Below, piece after piece: positions 6,741-14,331 of a stretch of 34,607 bases of DNA. The DNA is from Eubacteriales bacterium (GTDB lineage Bacteria; Bacillota; Clostridia; Oscillospirales; CAG-382): assembly GCA_028705495.1 (NCBI GenBank), contig JAQWDK010000022.1, forward strand, positions 1-34,607, in the 5' to 3' direction. A program made the position numbers and the translations under genes. The notes below the pieces were generated by a model. The model did no database searches. It was not told the origin of the DNA and saw only the letters and a list, made by a program, of their open reading frames with translations. Every line of letters starts with the position of its first letter. Position 1 is the stretch's first letter.

Positions 6741-8051
6741 ATGAAAGACTTATTGTTAAAAAAAATTGAGAATCGTGAGATTGTTGCCGGGGTCATAGGT
6801 CTTGGCTACGTGGGATTGCCACTTGCAGTGGAAAAGGCCAAGGCGGGTTTTAAAACTATCGGATTTGATGTTCAGCAGGAAAAGGTTGACCTTGTAAATG
6901 CCGGACAGAACTATATAGGGGACGTGGTTGATGCCGATCTTTTAAAATTGGTTAAAGACGGGCGCCTGTCGGCAACAAGTGATTTCAGTTTTATCAAAGA
7001 TGTGGATTTTGTGGCTATTTGTGTTCCGACTCCGCTTGATGAACACCAGCAGCCGGATATCAGCTATGTCGAGAGTTCTGCTAAATCTGTAGCGAAGTTT
7101 CTCCACAAAAACATGATGGTGGTTCTTGAATCAACCACATATCCCGGTACGACAGAGGAGCTTATCAAACCTATTCTCGAAAGTTCCGGACTTAAATGCG
7201 GAGAAGACTTTTATCTTGGTTTTTCACCGGAAAGGGTTGATCCGGGAAATATCATCTACAAGACTAAAAATACACCGAAAGTGGTCGGCGGTCTCGGAAA
7301 AGATGCAAGTGAAGTTATTTCAGCCATGTATGAGGCAGTTCTGCAAAATAAGGTATTCAGAGCATCTTCTCCCGCAGTGGCAGAAATGACTAAAATTCTG
7401 GAAAATACATACAGAAACGTGAACATCGGCCTTATCAATGAGCTGGCTATCCTTTGCAACAGAATGAATATCAACCTTTGGGAGGTGATTGATGCTGCAA
7501 AGACAAAGCCGTTCGGCTTTACTCCGTTCTATCCGGGTCCGGGCCTCGGCGGCCATTGTATTCCTCTTGATCCGTACTATTTAAGCTGGAAAGCGAGAGA
7601 GTATGGATTCCATACATCGATGATTGAGTCATCAATGATGGTAAATGACAGAATGCCGGAATATTGTGTGAGCCGTGCGGGTGATATTCTGAACAGATTC
7701 AAAAAATCTTTGAACGGATCCAAAGTACTTGTACTTGGCGTTTCATACAAACAGGATATTGACGATTACAGGGAATCTCCGGCAATACGAGTGATAAATG
7801 CTCTTATCAAGGAAGGTGCAGATGTTGTTTATTATGATCCTTTTGTATCTCAATATAAAGATAAGGGGAAGGTATTTGTTTCGGAAAAAGAGCTTACTGC
7901 TCAGTTGATTGAACAATCAGACATAGTCATAATCACAGCGGCTCATACGACCATTGACTATTCGTTTGTCCAGAAACACGCCAAAGCCATATTCGATACT
8001 AAAAATGTCACCAAGTCATTGACTGATCGTGACAATATCGAGGTTCTTTAA
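6741..8051 (+). CDS. wbpA: UDP-N-acetylglucosamine 6-dehydrogenase (WbpA-like)
   Basis: This 436-aa protein belongs to the UDP-glucose/GDP-mannose dehydrogenase family and would oxidise the C6 of UDP-GlcNAc twice with NAD+ to give UDP-GlcNAcA. It has the NAD-binding motif GLGYVG (20-25), [10 protein letters not shown] in the middle, and the catalytic cysteine C273 in [11 protein letters not shown]; a third UDP-binding domain follows. Its length equals that of Pseudomonas WbpA. The following genes encode WbpD- and WbpE-like enzymes, which supports UDP-GlcNAc rather than UDP-ManNAc as substrate. A near-consensus -7 box CATATTTG (6670-6677) lies upstream. This is the first gene of the polysaccharide operon, and its stop is 1 bp from the next start. 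Confidence 0.88.
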   Translation: MKDLLLKKIENREIVAGVIGLGYVGLPLAVEKAKAGFKTIGFDVQQEKVDLVNAGQNYIGDVVDADLLKLVKDGRLSATSDFSFIKDVDFVAICVPTPLDEHQQPDISYVESSAKSVAKFLHKNMMVVLESTTYPGTTEELIKPILESSGLKCGEDFYLGFSPERVDPGNIIYKTKNTPKVVGGLGKDASEVISAMYEAVLQNKVFRASSPAVAEMTKILENTYRNVNIGLINELAILCNRMNINLWEVIDAAKTKPFGFTPFYPGPGLGGHCIPLDPYYLSWKAREYGFHTSMIESSMMVNDRMPEYCVSRAGDILNRFKKSLNGSKVLVLGVSYKQDIDDYRESPAIRVINALIKEGADVVYYDPFVSQYKDKGKVFVSEKELTAQLIEQSDIVIITAAHTTIDYSFVQKHAKAIFDTKNVTKSLTDRDNIEVL

Positions 8052-8052
8052 T

Positions 8053-8613
8053 ATGTCTGACAATTATTTTGTGCATCAGTCAAGTTTCGTTGATGATGGA
8101 GTGACAATAGGTGAGGGGACTAAAATATGGCACTTCTGCCATGTTCAGAAAGGTGCCGTCATCGGCAAGAACTGCTCATTGGGACAAAATGTGAACATAG
8201 GCAACAATGTCCATGTCGGCAATGGTGTCCGTATTCAGAATAATGTCTCTGTATATGAGGGGGTTGAAATAGAAGATAACGTATTTTGCGGACCTTCGTG
8301 CGTGTTTACCAATGTCACGACACCGCGGGCGCATTTTCCCGTACACGGCATTTATGCAAAGACTATTATCAGAGAGGGGGCCTCTCTCGGAGCCAATTGT
8401 ACCATTGTCTGCGGACACACAGTAGGTAAGAGCGCATTGATTGCCGCCGGTGCAGTAGTTACCAAAAATGTAAAGGACTATGCACTTATGGCCGGTGTAC
8501 CTGCCGTACAGATCGGATGGGTGTGCGAATGTGGCGAGCGTCTCGGAAAAGATTTATGCTGTAAGTGCGGACGAGAATATCAATTGTCCGGAGAAGATTT
8601 AGTGAAGAAATAG
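8053..8613 (+). CDS. wbpD: UDP-2-acetamido-3-amino-glucuronate N-acetyltransferase (WbpD-like)
   Basis: The product (186 aa) is a left-handed beta-helix acetyltransferase with many hexapeptide repeats ([25 protein letters not shown] and so on). Together with WbpE it would add an acetyl group to the C3 amine of UDP-GlcNAc3NA. IWHFCHV near residue 24 and the loop [10 protein letters not shown] are typical of WbpD/WlbB enzymes. The C terminus carries four closely spaced cysteines (CECG ... CCKCG), which look like a small zinc ribbon. I start at the ATG at 8053 because it follows the previous stop and gives the family N terminus; an upstream in-frame ATG at 8029 lies inside wbpA. Confidence 0.88.
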   Translation: MSDNYFVHQSSFVDDGVTIGEGTKIWHFCHVQKGAVIGKNCSLGQNVNIGNNVHVGNGVRIQNNVSVYEGVEIEDNVFCGPSCVFTNVTTPRAHFPVHGIYAKTIIREGASLGANCTIVCGHTVGKSALIAAGAVVTKNVKDYALMAGVPAVQIGWVCECGERLGKDLCCKCGREYQLSGEDLVKK

Positions 8614-8624
8614 AATATAATTGT

Positions 8625-9749
8625 ATGCAGTTCAGAGATTTGAAACATCAGTACGAAGTGCTGAAACAAGAGATGGACACGGCGATGACCCAAGTTGCCG
8701 CGTCAAGTGCCTTTATCATGGGCAGGCAGGTGAAGGAACTTGAATCACAATTGGCTGAATATGTGGGAGTAAAACATTGCATTACATGTGCCAACGGCAC
8801 AGATGCCTTGACTATTGCGCTGAAAATATGGGGAATAGGTCCAGGAGATGCGGTATTTGTCCCGGACTTTACATTTTTTGCTTCAGCTGAAATTGTTTCG
8901 CTGGAAGGAGCAACTCCGATATTTGTGGATGTTGACAAGGATACTTTCAATATTGATTCAGAAAGCCTGGAAACAGCTATAAAAAAGGTCATTGAAGAAG
9001 GACTATATACTCCGAAAGTGATAATTGCCGTTGACCTTTTCGGACTTCCCGCCAATTACCCGGAGATAAGAAAGATTGCCGACAAATACAATCTTTTCAT
9101 TCTCGAAGATGGCGCTCAGGGATTTGGAGGGGCGATAAACGGACAGAGAAATTGCAGCTTCGGAGATATTTCCACAACCTCGTTTTTCCCGGCCAAACCT
9201 TTAGGATGTTATGGTGACGGAGGGGCTGTATTTACAGATAATGATGAATGGGCTTCACTTGCCGATTCGTACAGAGTACATGGAAAAGGCTCTTTCAAAT
9301 ATGACAATGTCCGTATTGGACTCAATTCAAGGCTTGATACATTACAGGCGGCGATATTGCTTGTCAAGTTAAAAGCCTTTAAGGATTACGAACTTACAGA
9401 TGTCAACAAGGCCGCGGAATCATACACGGGGATTTTGTCGGATAAGGTGAAAACTCCTGTGATTCCACAAGGTTATTATTCAAGCTGGGCACAATACACT
9501 ATACAATTGGACAGCAGAGAACAACGTGACAGAATCCAGGCTTCCTTAAAAGAGGCAGGTATTCCTACCATGGTTTACTACCCGATCGGAATGCACGCTC
9601 AGACGGCTTTTGCTCCAATGAGAGATCGACAGAGCAAGTGTCTTAATACCGAACATCTGTGCGATGTGGTACTTTCACTTCCGATACATCCGTATATCAC
9701 GGAAGAAGATGTGATAAAAGTTTGTAAGGTTCTGATTTCCAATCTGTAA
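8625..9749 (+). CDS. wbpE: DegT-family aminotransferase (WbpE-like)
   Basis: This 374-aa PLP enzyme of the DegT/DnrJ/EryC1/StrS family would transfer an amino group to the 3-keto sugar acid made from UDP-GlcNAcA. The PLP-binding lysine is K191 (SFFPAKPLGCYGDGG) and the ring-nitrogen aspartate is D162 (LEDGAQGFG). The N terminus MQFRDLKHQY is characteristic of WbpE/WlbC proteins. The annotated start is the ATG at 8625; an ATG at 8565 is in frame but lies within wbpD. The expected oxidase WbpB, which provides the keto substrate, is not in this window. Confidence 0.88.
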   Translation: MQFRDLKHQYEVLKQEMDTAMTQVAASSAFIMGRQVKELESQLAEYVGVKHCITCANGTDALTIALKIWGIGPGDAVFVPDFTFFASAEIVSLEGATPIFVDVDKDTFNIDSESLETAIKKVIEEGLYTPKVIIAVDLFGLPANYPEIRKIADKYNLFILEDGAQGFGGAINGQRNCSFGDISTTSFFPAKPLGCYGDGGAVFTDNDEWASLADSYRVHGKGSFKYDNVRIGLNSRLDTLQAAILLVKLKAFKDYELTDVNKAAESYTGILSDKVKTPVIPQGYYSSWAQYTIQLDSREQRDRIQASLKEAGIPTMVYYPIGMHAQTAFAPMRDRQSKCLNTEHLCDVVLSLPIHPYITEEDVIKVCKVLISNL

Positions 9750-9762
9750 TTTTAAGCAGGAT

Positions 9763-11274
9763 ATGTTTTCCGGTATAAGAAAAGTGTTGATGGTATGTCT
9801 GTCGGATCTGCTGTGGGTATTACTTATCCTTTTTGTGTTCCGGTGGATAGTTCCTCTGCCAAAGTGGTATTATCTCGTGGCGACTGCTTTTCTGTGGGTA
9901 TTTATAGGGATAATCACATACAAATTGCGTTTTGACGAATATCGCAAGACTTATTCCGCCCTTTTCGCAATATTGTTAGTCGATGCCGTATCAAGTGCCT
10001 TGATTTTTTATCTTTTCCAAAGGTTATTTCCCGATAAAAATATAGGTTGGACATATATTTTTATACCTATAGCCATCCTTTGCGGTGAATTGATATTGTT
10101 TACTCTCTATAAAAGGATAGTACTCGACAAGATATCGTACTTTTACGAATCCGTGACACCGGAATCGACAGTCGAAGATGGATGGCATGAATCTCTTAAG
10201 TGTAACCTAAACTCACTTCCGCCTGATTTGGAGATGCTTGTAAACAATATCAGAAATATGAAGGGTAATCAGGCAAGGCAGTGGATTGTCGAAAACAAAG
10301 ATAAATTTTCCGAAGGAACATATATTTTGGAGAGCACAGATCCGAAACAGCTGTATAAATATGCTGATAAACAGGTGAAAATATTGATTTTGGTCAACTC
10401 TTTAGGTTCGATATGGCATCTGAACACATTTTTGGCAAATGCCAATATGTTGCTGTGCAGCGGCGGATACATTGCAGGACACTGTCTTACTTCCGGCTTG
10501 AAAAGAGATATGATCAGACAAAGCAATCCTCCCATTATCAGTCATATAATGATATTTGCAGATTATTTGTGGCATAGAGTGATACCCAAACTGTCGCTTA
10601 CAAAGCAAATCTATTTTTTTATGACAAAAGGGAGAAACAGAGAGTTTTCGAGGGTGGAAATACTCGGTCGTGTATGTATGGCGGGCTTCGATATTATAGA
10701 TGACGATGTACGGCAGGGAAATTTCTTTGTGACGGCCCGGAAAACGGGAATACCTGTGTCCGCAAAACCAAATACCGGGCCGCTTATAAGATTGAAACGT
10801 ATCGGAAAGGGGGGTAAACTCATAGGAGTCTATAAATTTCGCACCATGCACGCCTATTCGGAATATCTGCAGGGTTATGTCTATAATCATTGCGGACTTC
10901 AGAGCGGAGGCAAGATGAATCACGATTACAGAGTTACGACTATCGGACGTATTTTCAGAAAATACTGGATAGACGAACTGCCGATGCTTATCAACTGGAT
11001 AAAGGGAGAGATGAAACTTGTGGGAGTAAGACCGTTGAGCGAGCACTATTTCAGCCTTTACACACCAGAAATGCAAGATCTGAGAATCAAAACAAAACCC
11101 GGACTTATCCCTCCGTTCTATGCTGAAAAAGCAATCCCGGTATCGTTGTCAGACGTACAGGCAAACGAGCGCAGATACCTCGAACAATACCTCAAACATC
11201 CAGTCAAGACAGATTGGAAATACTTCCGGGGCGCAATGAAAAACATAGTGTTCAAAGGAGCAAAAAGTAGATAG
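9763..11274 (+). CDS. Polyprenyl-phosphate sugar-1-phosphate transferase (initiating enzyme)
   Basis: This 503-aa membrane protein would start each repeat unit by moving a sugar 1-phosphate onto undecaprenyl phosphate. The first 120 residues hold about four membrane segments. A long middle part (about 130-310) has no recognisable domain. The C-terminal bacterial sugar transferase domain (about 315-500) has KFRTM (358-362), DELPML (404-409) and LVGVRPLSE (419-427). It departs from the usual WbaP/WcaJ pattern: VGVRP replaces the common VGPRP, and KPGLIPPFYAEKA stands where most have PG(I/L)TG.WQ. Related forms with this ending occur in Bacteroidota. It follows wbpE by 13 bp and is the last gene before the rearranged region. 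The sugar it transfers cannot be told. Confidence 0.85.
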   Translation: MFSGIRKVLMVCLSDLLWVLLILFVFRWIVPLPKWYYLVATAFLWVFIGIITYKLRFDEYRKTYSALFAILLVDAVSSALIFYLFQRLFPDKNIGWTYIFIPIAILCGELILFTLYKRIVLDKISYFYESVTPESTVEDGWHESLKCNLNSLPPDLEMLVNNIRNMKGNQARQWIVENKDKFSEGTYILESTDPKQLYKYADKQVKILILVNSLGSIWHLNTFLANANMLLCSGGYIAGHCLTSGLKRDMIRQSNPPIISHIMIFADYLWHRVIPKLSLTKQIYFFMTKGRNREFSRVEILGRVCMAGFDIIDDDVRQGNFFVTARKTGIPVSAKPNTGPLIRLKRIGKGGKLIGVYKFRTMHAYSEYLQGYVYNHCGLQSGGKMNHDYRVTTIGRIFRKYWIDELPMLINWIKGEMKLVGVRPLSEHYFSLYTPEMQDLRIKTKPGLIPPFYAEKAIPVSLSDVQANERRYLEQYLKHPVKTDWKYFRGAMKNIVFKGAKSR

Positions 11275-11279
11275 AGAAG

Positions 11280-11459
11280 ATGATTATACAAATTGTCAGG
11301 TATGGACGAGAACTGATAGTTGATGTTACTCCTAAAGGAGAACAAGGGCATGCCATATCGGCCAAATGTCACATCAAAAATCAGCCAAATGTCACATCTG
11401 TGCTGTGTGAAAAATTTGATTTACAAAATAGTATGTCTATCTTGCGTCATTGTTTATAA
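11280..11459 (+). CDS. Small open frame, 59 aa, unrecognised
   Basis: An ATG 5 bp after the sugar transferase stop opens a frame starting MIIQIVRYGRELIVDVTPKG. I do not recognise the product. Its second half is produced by a 15-bp direct repeat (11361-11398), so only the first part may descend from a real gene. It may be the stub of a gene lost when the neighbouring segments were rearranged. Confidence 0.3.
   Translation: MIIQIVRYGRELIVDVTPKGEQGHAISAKCHIKNQPNVTSVLCEKFDLQNSMSILRHCL
11361..11398. repeat. 15-bp direct repeat, period 23
   Basis: GCCAAATGTCACATC occurs at 11361-11375 and 11384-11398. It sits upstream of the truncated ATPase and close to a breakpoint. It resembles mobile-element end repeats only in a general way; no element is identified. 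Confidence 0.8.
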
Positions 11460-11470
11460 TGTTGTGTCTT

Positions 11471-11743
11471 ATGAAGGATTATAAGAAAAGAATAGCTGAC
11501 GATATTTTGAATGACAAACTTGAAGCTATGGGAGCTGTTTTGGTTGAGGGTCCAAAATATTGTGGTAAGACCACTTTGGCTTGCCAACATTCTAATAGTG
11601 CGCTTTATATGTCTGATCCTGACACCAAAAACCAAAACATATTATTGGCTCAAACAAACGTACGGCGGCTTTTACAAGGTGATACTCCAAGGTTGATTGA
11701 ATACATAAAAGAAAACATCATCATAGACAAATATCTGAATTAA
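11471..11743 (+). pseudogene. Truncated AAA_14/DUF4143-type ATPase
   Basis: This 90-aa frame aligns with the first 76 residues of the intact ATPase at 17932: YKKRI against YRKRI, GAVLVEGPKYCGKTT against GAVLIEGPKWCGKTT (Walker A), RLLQGDTPRLI against RLLNGETPRLI. Similarity stops right before the Walker B acidic pair and is followed by an unrelated tail, EYIKENIIIDKYLN. The rest of a roughly 400-residue protein is missing, so it cannot be an active ATPase. Divergence from the 17932 copy is high, so this is a different family member, not a recent duplicate. A scar of fnlC begins 26 bp downstream. Confidence 0.85.
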
Positions 11744-11768
11744 GAGTGGAAAATATCTTTCCTGTCAA

Positions 11769-11910
11769 TGACACCGCAATCGAGATGAATCGCGCCGGCG
11801 ACCACGGAATACCCGTCCCGGACTACACAGAAGAAAACGTGTCAACAAAGGTGGTGAAAATTATACAATCCTATACGGGGATTGTAGATAAGATGGTTTG
11901 GAGGAAATAA
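11769..11910 (+). pseudogene. 3' scar of a second fnlC (142 bp)
   Basis: These 142 bp match 17657-17798, the last 47 codons of the intact fnlC, with four substitutions and no indels (about 97%), including the stop codon. Nothing of the first 345 codons remains. The MBOAT gene begins 10 bp after the scar, so an earlier arrangement probably had fnlC directly upstream of MBOAT. The offset to the intact copy (5888 bp) differs from that of the large direct repeat (6402 bp), so the two duplications are not one event. Confidence 0.93.
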
Positions 11911-11919
11911 TAATAAATC

Positions 11920-12537
11920 ATGTCCTATACATCATTTGAGTTCTTAATATTCTTTCCGGTAGTTTTTTTAGTTTACTGGCTCCTATGCAGGAAAAGCAAG
12001 ACACTGCAGAACGTGTGGATTGTGTGTGCAAGTCTGTTTTTCTATGGATGGTGTGATTGGAGGTTTATGGGACTGCTATTGGTGAGTGCTTTTTCTACGT
12101 ATCTGGCAGGTTTATGGATGGAAAAGGAGGATACTAATGATAAAAAGAGGTGGTTAATATCTTTTGGTTCGATAGTGTTGAATTTAGGGATACTTTTTTT
12201 CTTCAAGTATTATAACTTCTTCGTTCAGGCTTTCGCTGACGCTTTTACTCTCTTCGGAAAAGAATTGTCGGTATCAACTCTTAATATAATTCTTCCTATA
12301 GGAATCAGTTTTTATACATTTTCGGCATTAAGTTATTCAATAGATGTTTACAGGAGGAGGGTCAATACTACAAAAGATATTCTGGCGTATCTGGCATACG
12401 TACTCTTTTTCCCGTCATTACTAAGTGGGCCCATCAGCAGAGCTGCGAAACAACTTCCTCAATACTTAGAAAAGAGGGAGTTTAGGTATGCGGAGGCAGT
12501 AAATGCTTGTAAAATAATTTTATGGGGGGGTGCTTAA
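11920..12537 (+). CDS. MBOAT O-acyltransferase, N-terminal part (broken at G7)
   Basis: These 205 codons encode the first half of a membrane-bound O-acyltransferase (AlgI/PatA-type), a multi-pass protein that takes acyl groups across the membrane for transfer to polysaccharide. It begins with the family pattern F.SYTSFEFLIFFPVVFLVYWLL-like residues, then several membrane segments and the LSGPISRAAKQLPQY loop. At the seven-G run (12524-12530) the frame goes to WGGA and stops. With six G it would read LWGVLKLCVADRLG and join the second half at 12530 without a break. The gene is therefore off in this sequence, either by slippage or by a sequencing error. Confidence 0.85.
   Translation: MSYTSFEFLIFFPVVFLVYWLLCRKSKTLQNVWIVCASLFFYGWCDWRFMGLLLVSAFSTYLAGLWMEKEDTNDKKRWLISFGSIVLNLGILFFFKYYNFFVQAFADAFTLFGKELSVSTLNIILPIGISFYTFSALSYSIDVYRRRVNTTKDILAYLAYVLFFPSLLSGPISRAAKQLPQYLEKREFRYAEAVNACKIILWGGA
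12524..12530. repeat. Poly-G tract G7 at the MBOAT frame break
   Basis: Seven G in TTATGGGGGGGTGC. Removing one G restores the MBOAT frame; adding two would do the same. This is the only lesion seen in the gene. Confidence 0.93.
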
Positions 12538-13345
12538 ATTATGCGTAGCGGATCGTTTGGGAATTTATGTAGATGCTGTTTACGGAAATATTGCACAGCA
12601 CAACGGAACGACTCTATTTCTGTCACAAGTATTATACACGATTCAGATATATGCAGATTTCGCAGGGTATTCATTAATGGCGATAGGTTGTGGAAAACTT
12701 TTAGGAATAGAATTACAGACTAACTTCATAAGACCATATTTATCAAAGACAGTAACAGAATTTTGGAGAAGATGGCATATATCACTCACCACATGGTTCA
12801 GAGATTACATCTACTTCCCATTGGGAGGAAACAGAGTAAAAAAGATGAGATGGATTATGAATATTATGATAGTTTTCATAATCAGTGGTCTTTGGCACGG
12901 TGCAGCATATACTTTCCTGATATGGGGCGCACTGCACGGAATATGTATGATTCTCGAAAGACTTCTTTACAGAGATAAAATGAAACAAATAAGCGATAGA
13001 ATAACTTTTCCCAATGTAATAAGAATCTTTATAACTTTCAATATCGTTTCTCTCGCTTGGATATTCTTCAGGACAGCCAACATAAGCGATGCTTTCGAAA
13101 TTATAGGGAAGATATTTACTTCCACCGGAAAGATATTTTTAGATGCAGATTCTATGGTTTATGGTTTCGCTTTTGTCGCACTGCTTTTCTTAAAGGATTT
13201 CATGGATGAATTCTTCCCCGGGAAGGTACTGCTATTCAATAATAAGCATTTAGTGGTCAGATGGATTAGTTATGTGGCAGTTGTGTGCCTGATTCTGCTT
13301 TTTGGTGTGTTGGACGGAGGGTCATTTATTTATTTCCAATTTTAG
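12530..13345 (+). CDS. MBOAT O-acyltransferase, C-terminal part
   Basis: The second half (about 271 aa; a GTG at 12530 is the first possible start, but it is better seen as a continuation of the gene from 11920) carries the catalytic core: RPYLSKTVTEFWRRWHISLT and GLWHGAAYTFLIWGALHG, which contain the two histidines conserved in the family. Several membrane segments follow. A partner SGNH protein starts 6 bp later, as in PatA/PatB, AlgI/AlgJ and DltB/DltD pairs. From 12956 to the end, the sequence is repeated at 19358. Without the 5' half this part is unlikely to insert or work normally. Confidence 0.88.
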   Translation: MLKLCVADRLGIYVDAVYGNIAQHNGTTLFLSQVLYTIQIYADFAGYSLMAIGCGKLLGIELQTNFIRPYLSKTVTEFWRRWHISLTTWFRDYIYFPLGGNRVKKMRWIMNIMIVFIISGLWHGAAYTFLIWGALHGICMILERLLYRDKMKQISDRITFPNVIRIFITFNIVSLAWIFFRTANISDAFEIIGKIFTSTGKIFLDADSMVYGFAFVALLFLKDFMDEFFPGKVLLFNNKHLVVRWISYVAVVCLILLFGVLDGGSFIYFQF

Positions 13346-14257
13346 AGGGTGATGAATAAGACATTAAAGACATTTCTTGTAAAGGTGTTGATTATTATGG
13401 CTGTCTTGGTCGTAGTGGATCAGGGAGTAGGGGTGGCTTATAAATGGTTGAGAGGGGAGGCGTTGGAAAGGAATCCGTATAAGGAAAATCAGAAATTAGC
13501 TTTTATGGCAGAGAAAATCAATACGGACGTGGTGATAGTGGGAGCGTCTGATGCTTCGCATCATTACATCTCTAAGATGATTGAAGACAGTATAGGGATG
13601 AGCGTTTATAACTGCGGTCAAGACGGATGTTTTTTTATCTACCAGAATTGTGCAATTAATTTGATGATTGAGCGCTATTCACCAAAAGTTATTATTTGGG
13701 AGATGATGGAAGATTGCCTTTCGGGTGACATAACATCTAATCATGAGTACCAAAGCATAAACCTTCTTTATCCTTATTATTCAAATGACTATTGTCACAA
13801 GGTAATAAATGAGAAAGATAAATATCAGAGATATAGAATGCTGTCAATGATGTATAGAAATAACTCTTACTTGAGAAGATACATTTTTTCTCTAATTAAA
13901 TCAAAGTCTTCAAATGATTCGGCTGGATATGAACCTCTTTTTTCGGCTGTGGATAATTATCCATCAATGCTGATTGAAAAGGATATTCATCAAGATATTA
14001 ATGAGAATAAAGTGAAAATGCTTACTAAGACCATTGAAAATTGTCGGAATAAAGGAGTGAAACTCGTTTTAGCTTCTTCACCGGGTTTTACAGATGGGAC
14101 TGTATTTAGTTCGCTTCAATTCAAGAAGTTAGAGGAAGTGGCAGCTGATTATCAATTGCCTTTCATTGAATACTATAAAAGACAGGACTTATTCAGAGAC
14201 TCAACACTTTTTAAGGATGTAAGTCACTTAAATGATAAGGGGGCGAGGGTTTGGATG
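12956..14257. repeat. Large direct repeat, copy 1 (1302 bp)
   Basis: This segment is repeated at 19358-20659, 6402 bp away, with one difference noticed (T14146 against A20548, silent) and no indels. It covers the last 130 codons of MBOAT and the SGNH gene except its last 12 codons. Such identity implies a very recent duplication or gene conversion. Crossing-over between copies would remove fnlABC and the ATPase. Confidence 0.95.
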
Positions 14258-14293
14258 GACTACTTTATACTCAAAATGAAAGAAGTTATTTAG
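13352..14293 (+). CDS. SGNH/DltD-like acyltransferase partner, copy 1
   Basis: The product (313 aa) has one N-terminal membrane anchor (about residues 8-30) and an extracytoplasmic SGNH-hydrolase-like domain: block I is VIVGASDASHH and block V is DVSHLNDKGA (catalytic-type Asp and His). Members of this group accept the acyl group brought out by an MBOAT protein and place it on sugar hydroxyls, or remove it. The MBOAT gene lies directly upstream. The ATG at 13352 follows a GAGGG; a GTG one codon earlier is also possible. The last residues (DYFILKMKEVI) differ from copy 2 (SYFIPELKGTL) because the repeat ends 12 codons before the stop, so the 3' end here was replaced. Confidence 0.8.
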   Translation: MNKTLKTFLVKVLIIMAVLVVVDQGVGVAYKWLRGEALERNPYKENQKLAFMAEKINTDVVIVGASDASHHYISKMIEDSIGMSVYNCGQDGCFFIYQNCAINLMIERYSPKVIIWEMMEDCLSGDITSNHEYQSINLLYPYYSNDYCHKVINEKDKYQRYRMLSMMYRNNSYLRRYIFSLIKSKSSNDSAGYEPLFSAVDNYPSMLIEKDIHQDINENKVKMLTKTIENCRNKGVKLVLASSPGFTDGTVFSSLQFKKLEEVAADYQLPFIEYYKRQDLFRDSTLFKDVSHLNDKGARVWMDYFILKMKEVI

Positions 14294-14331
14294 AACAGAA
14301 GATAATTGAACAAAAATATTCACTTCAGATT

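Noticed and set aside
10402..11076. Minus-strand open frame of 224 codons
   Set aside because: It lies entirely within the sugar transferase, shows no family signature and has shadow-type composition.
11361..11398. End of an insertion sequence
   Set aside because: Only a direct 15-bp repeat is present; no transposase, inverted ends or target duplication were seen.
11920..13345. Two separate real genes at 11920 and 12530
   Set aside because: The two frames together make one MBOAT protein and join perfectly if the G7 tract is one base shorter.
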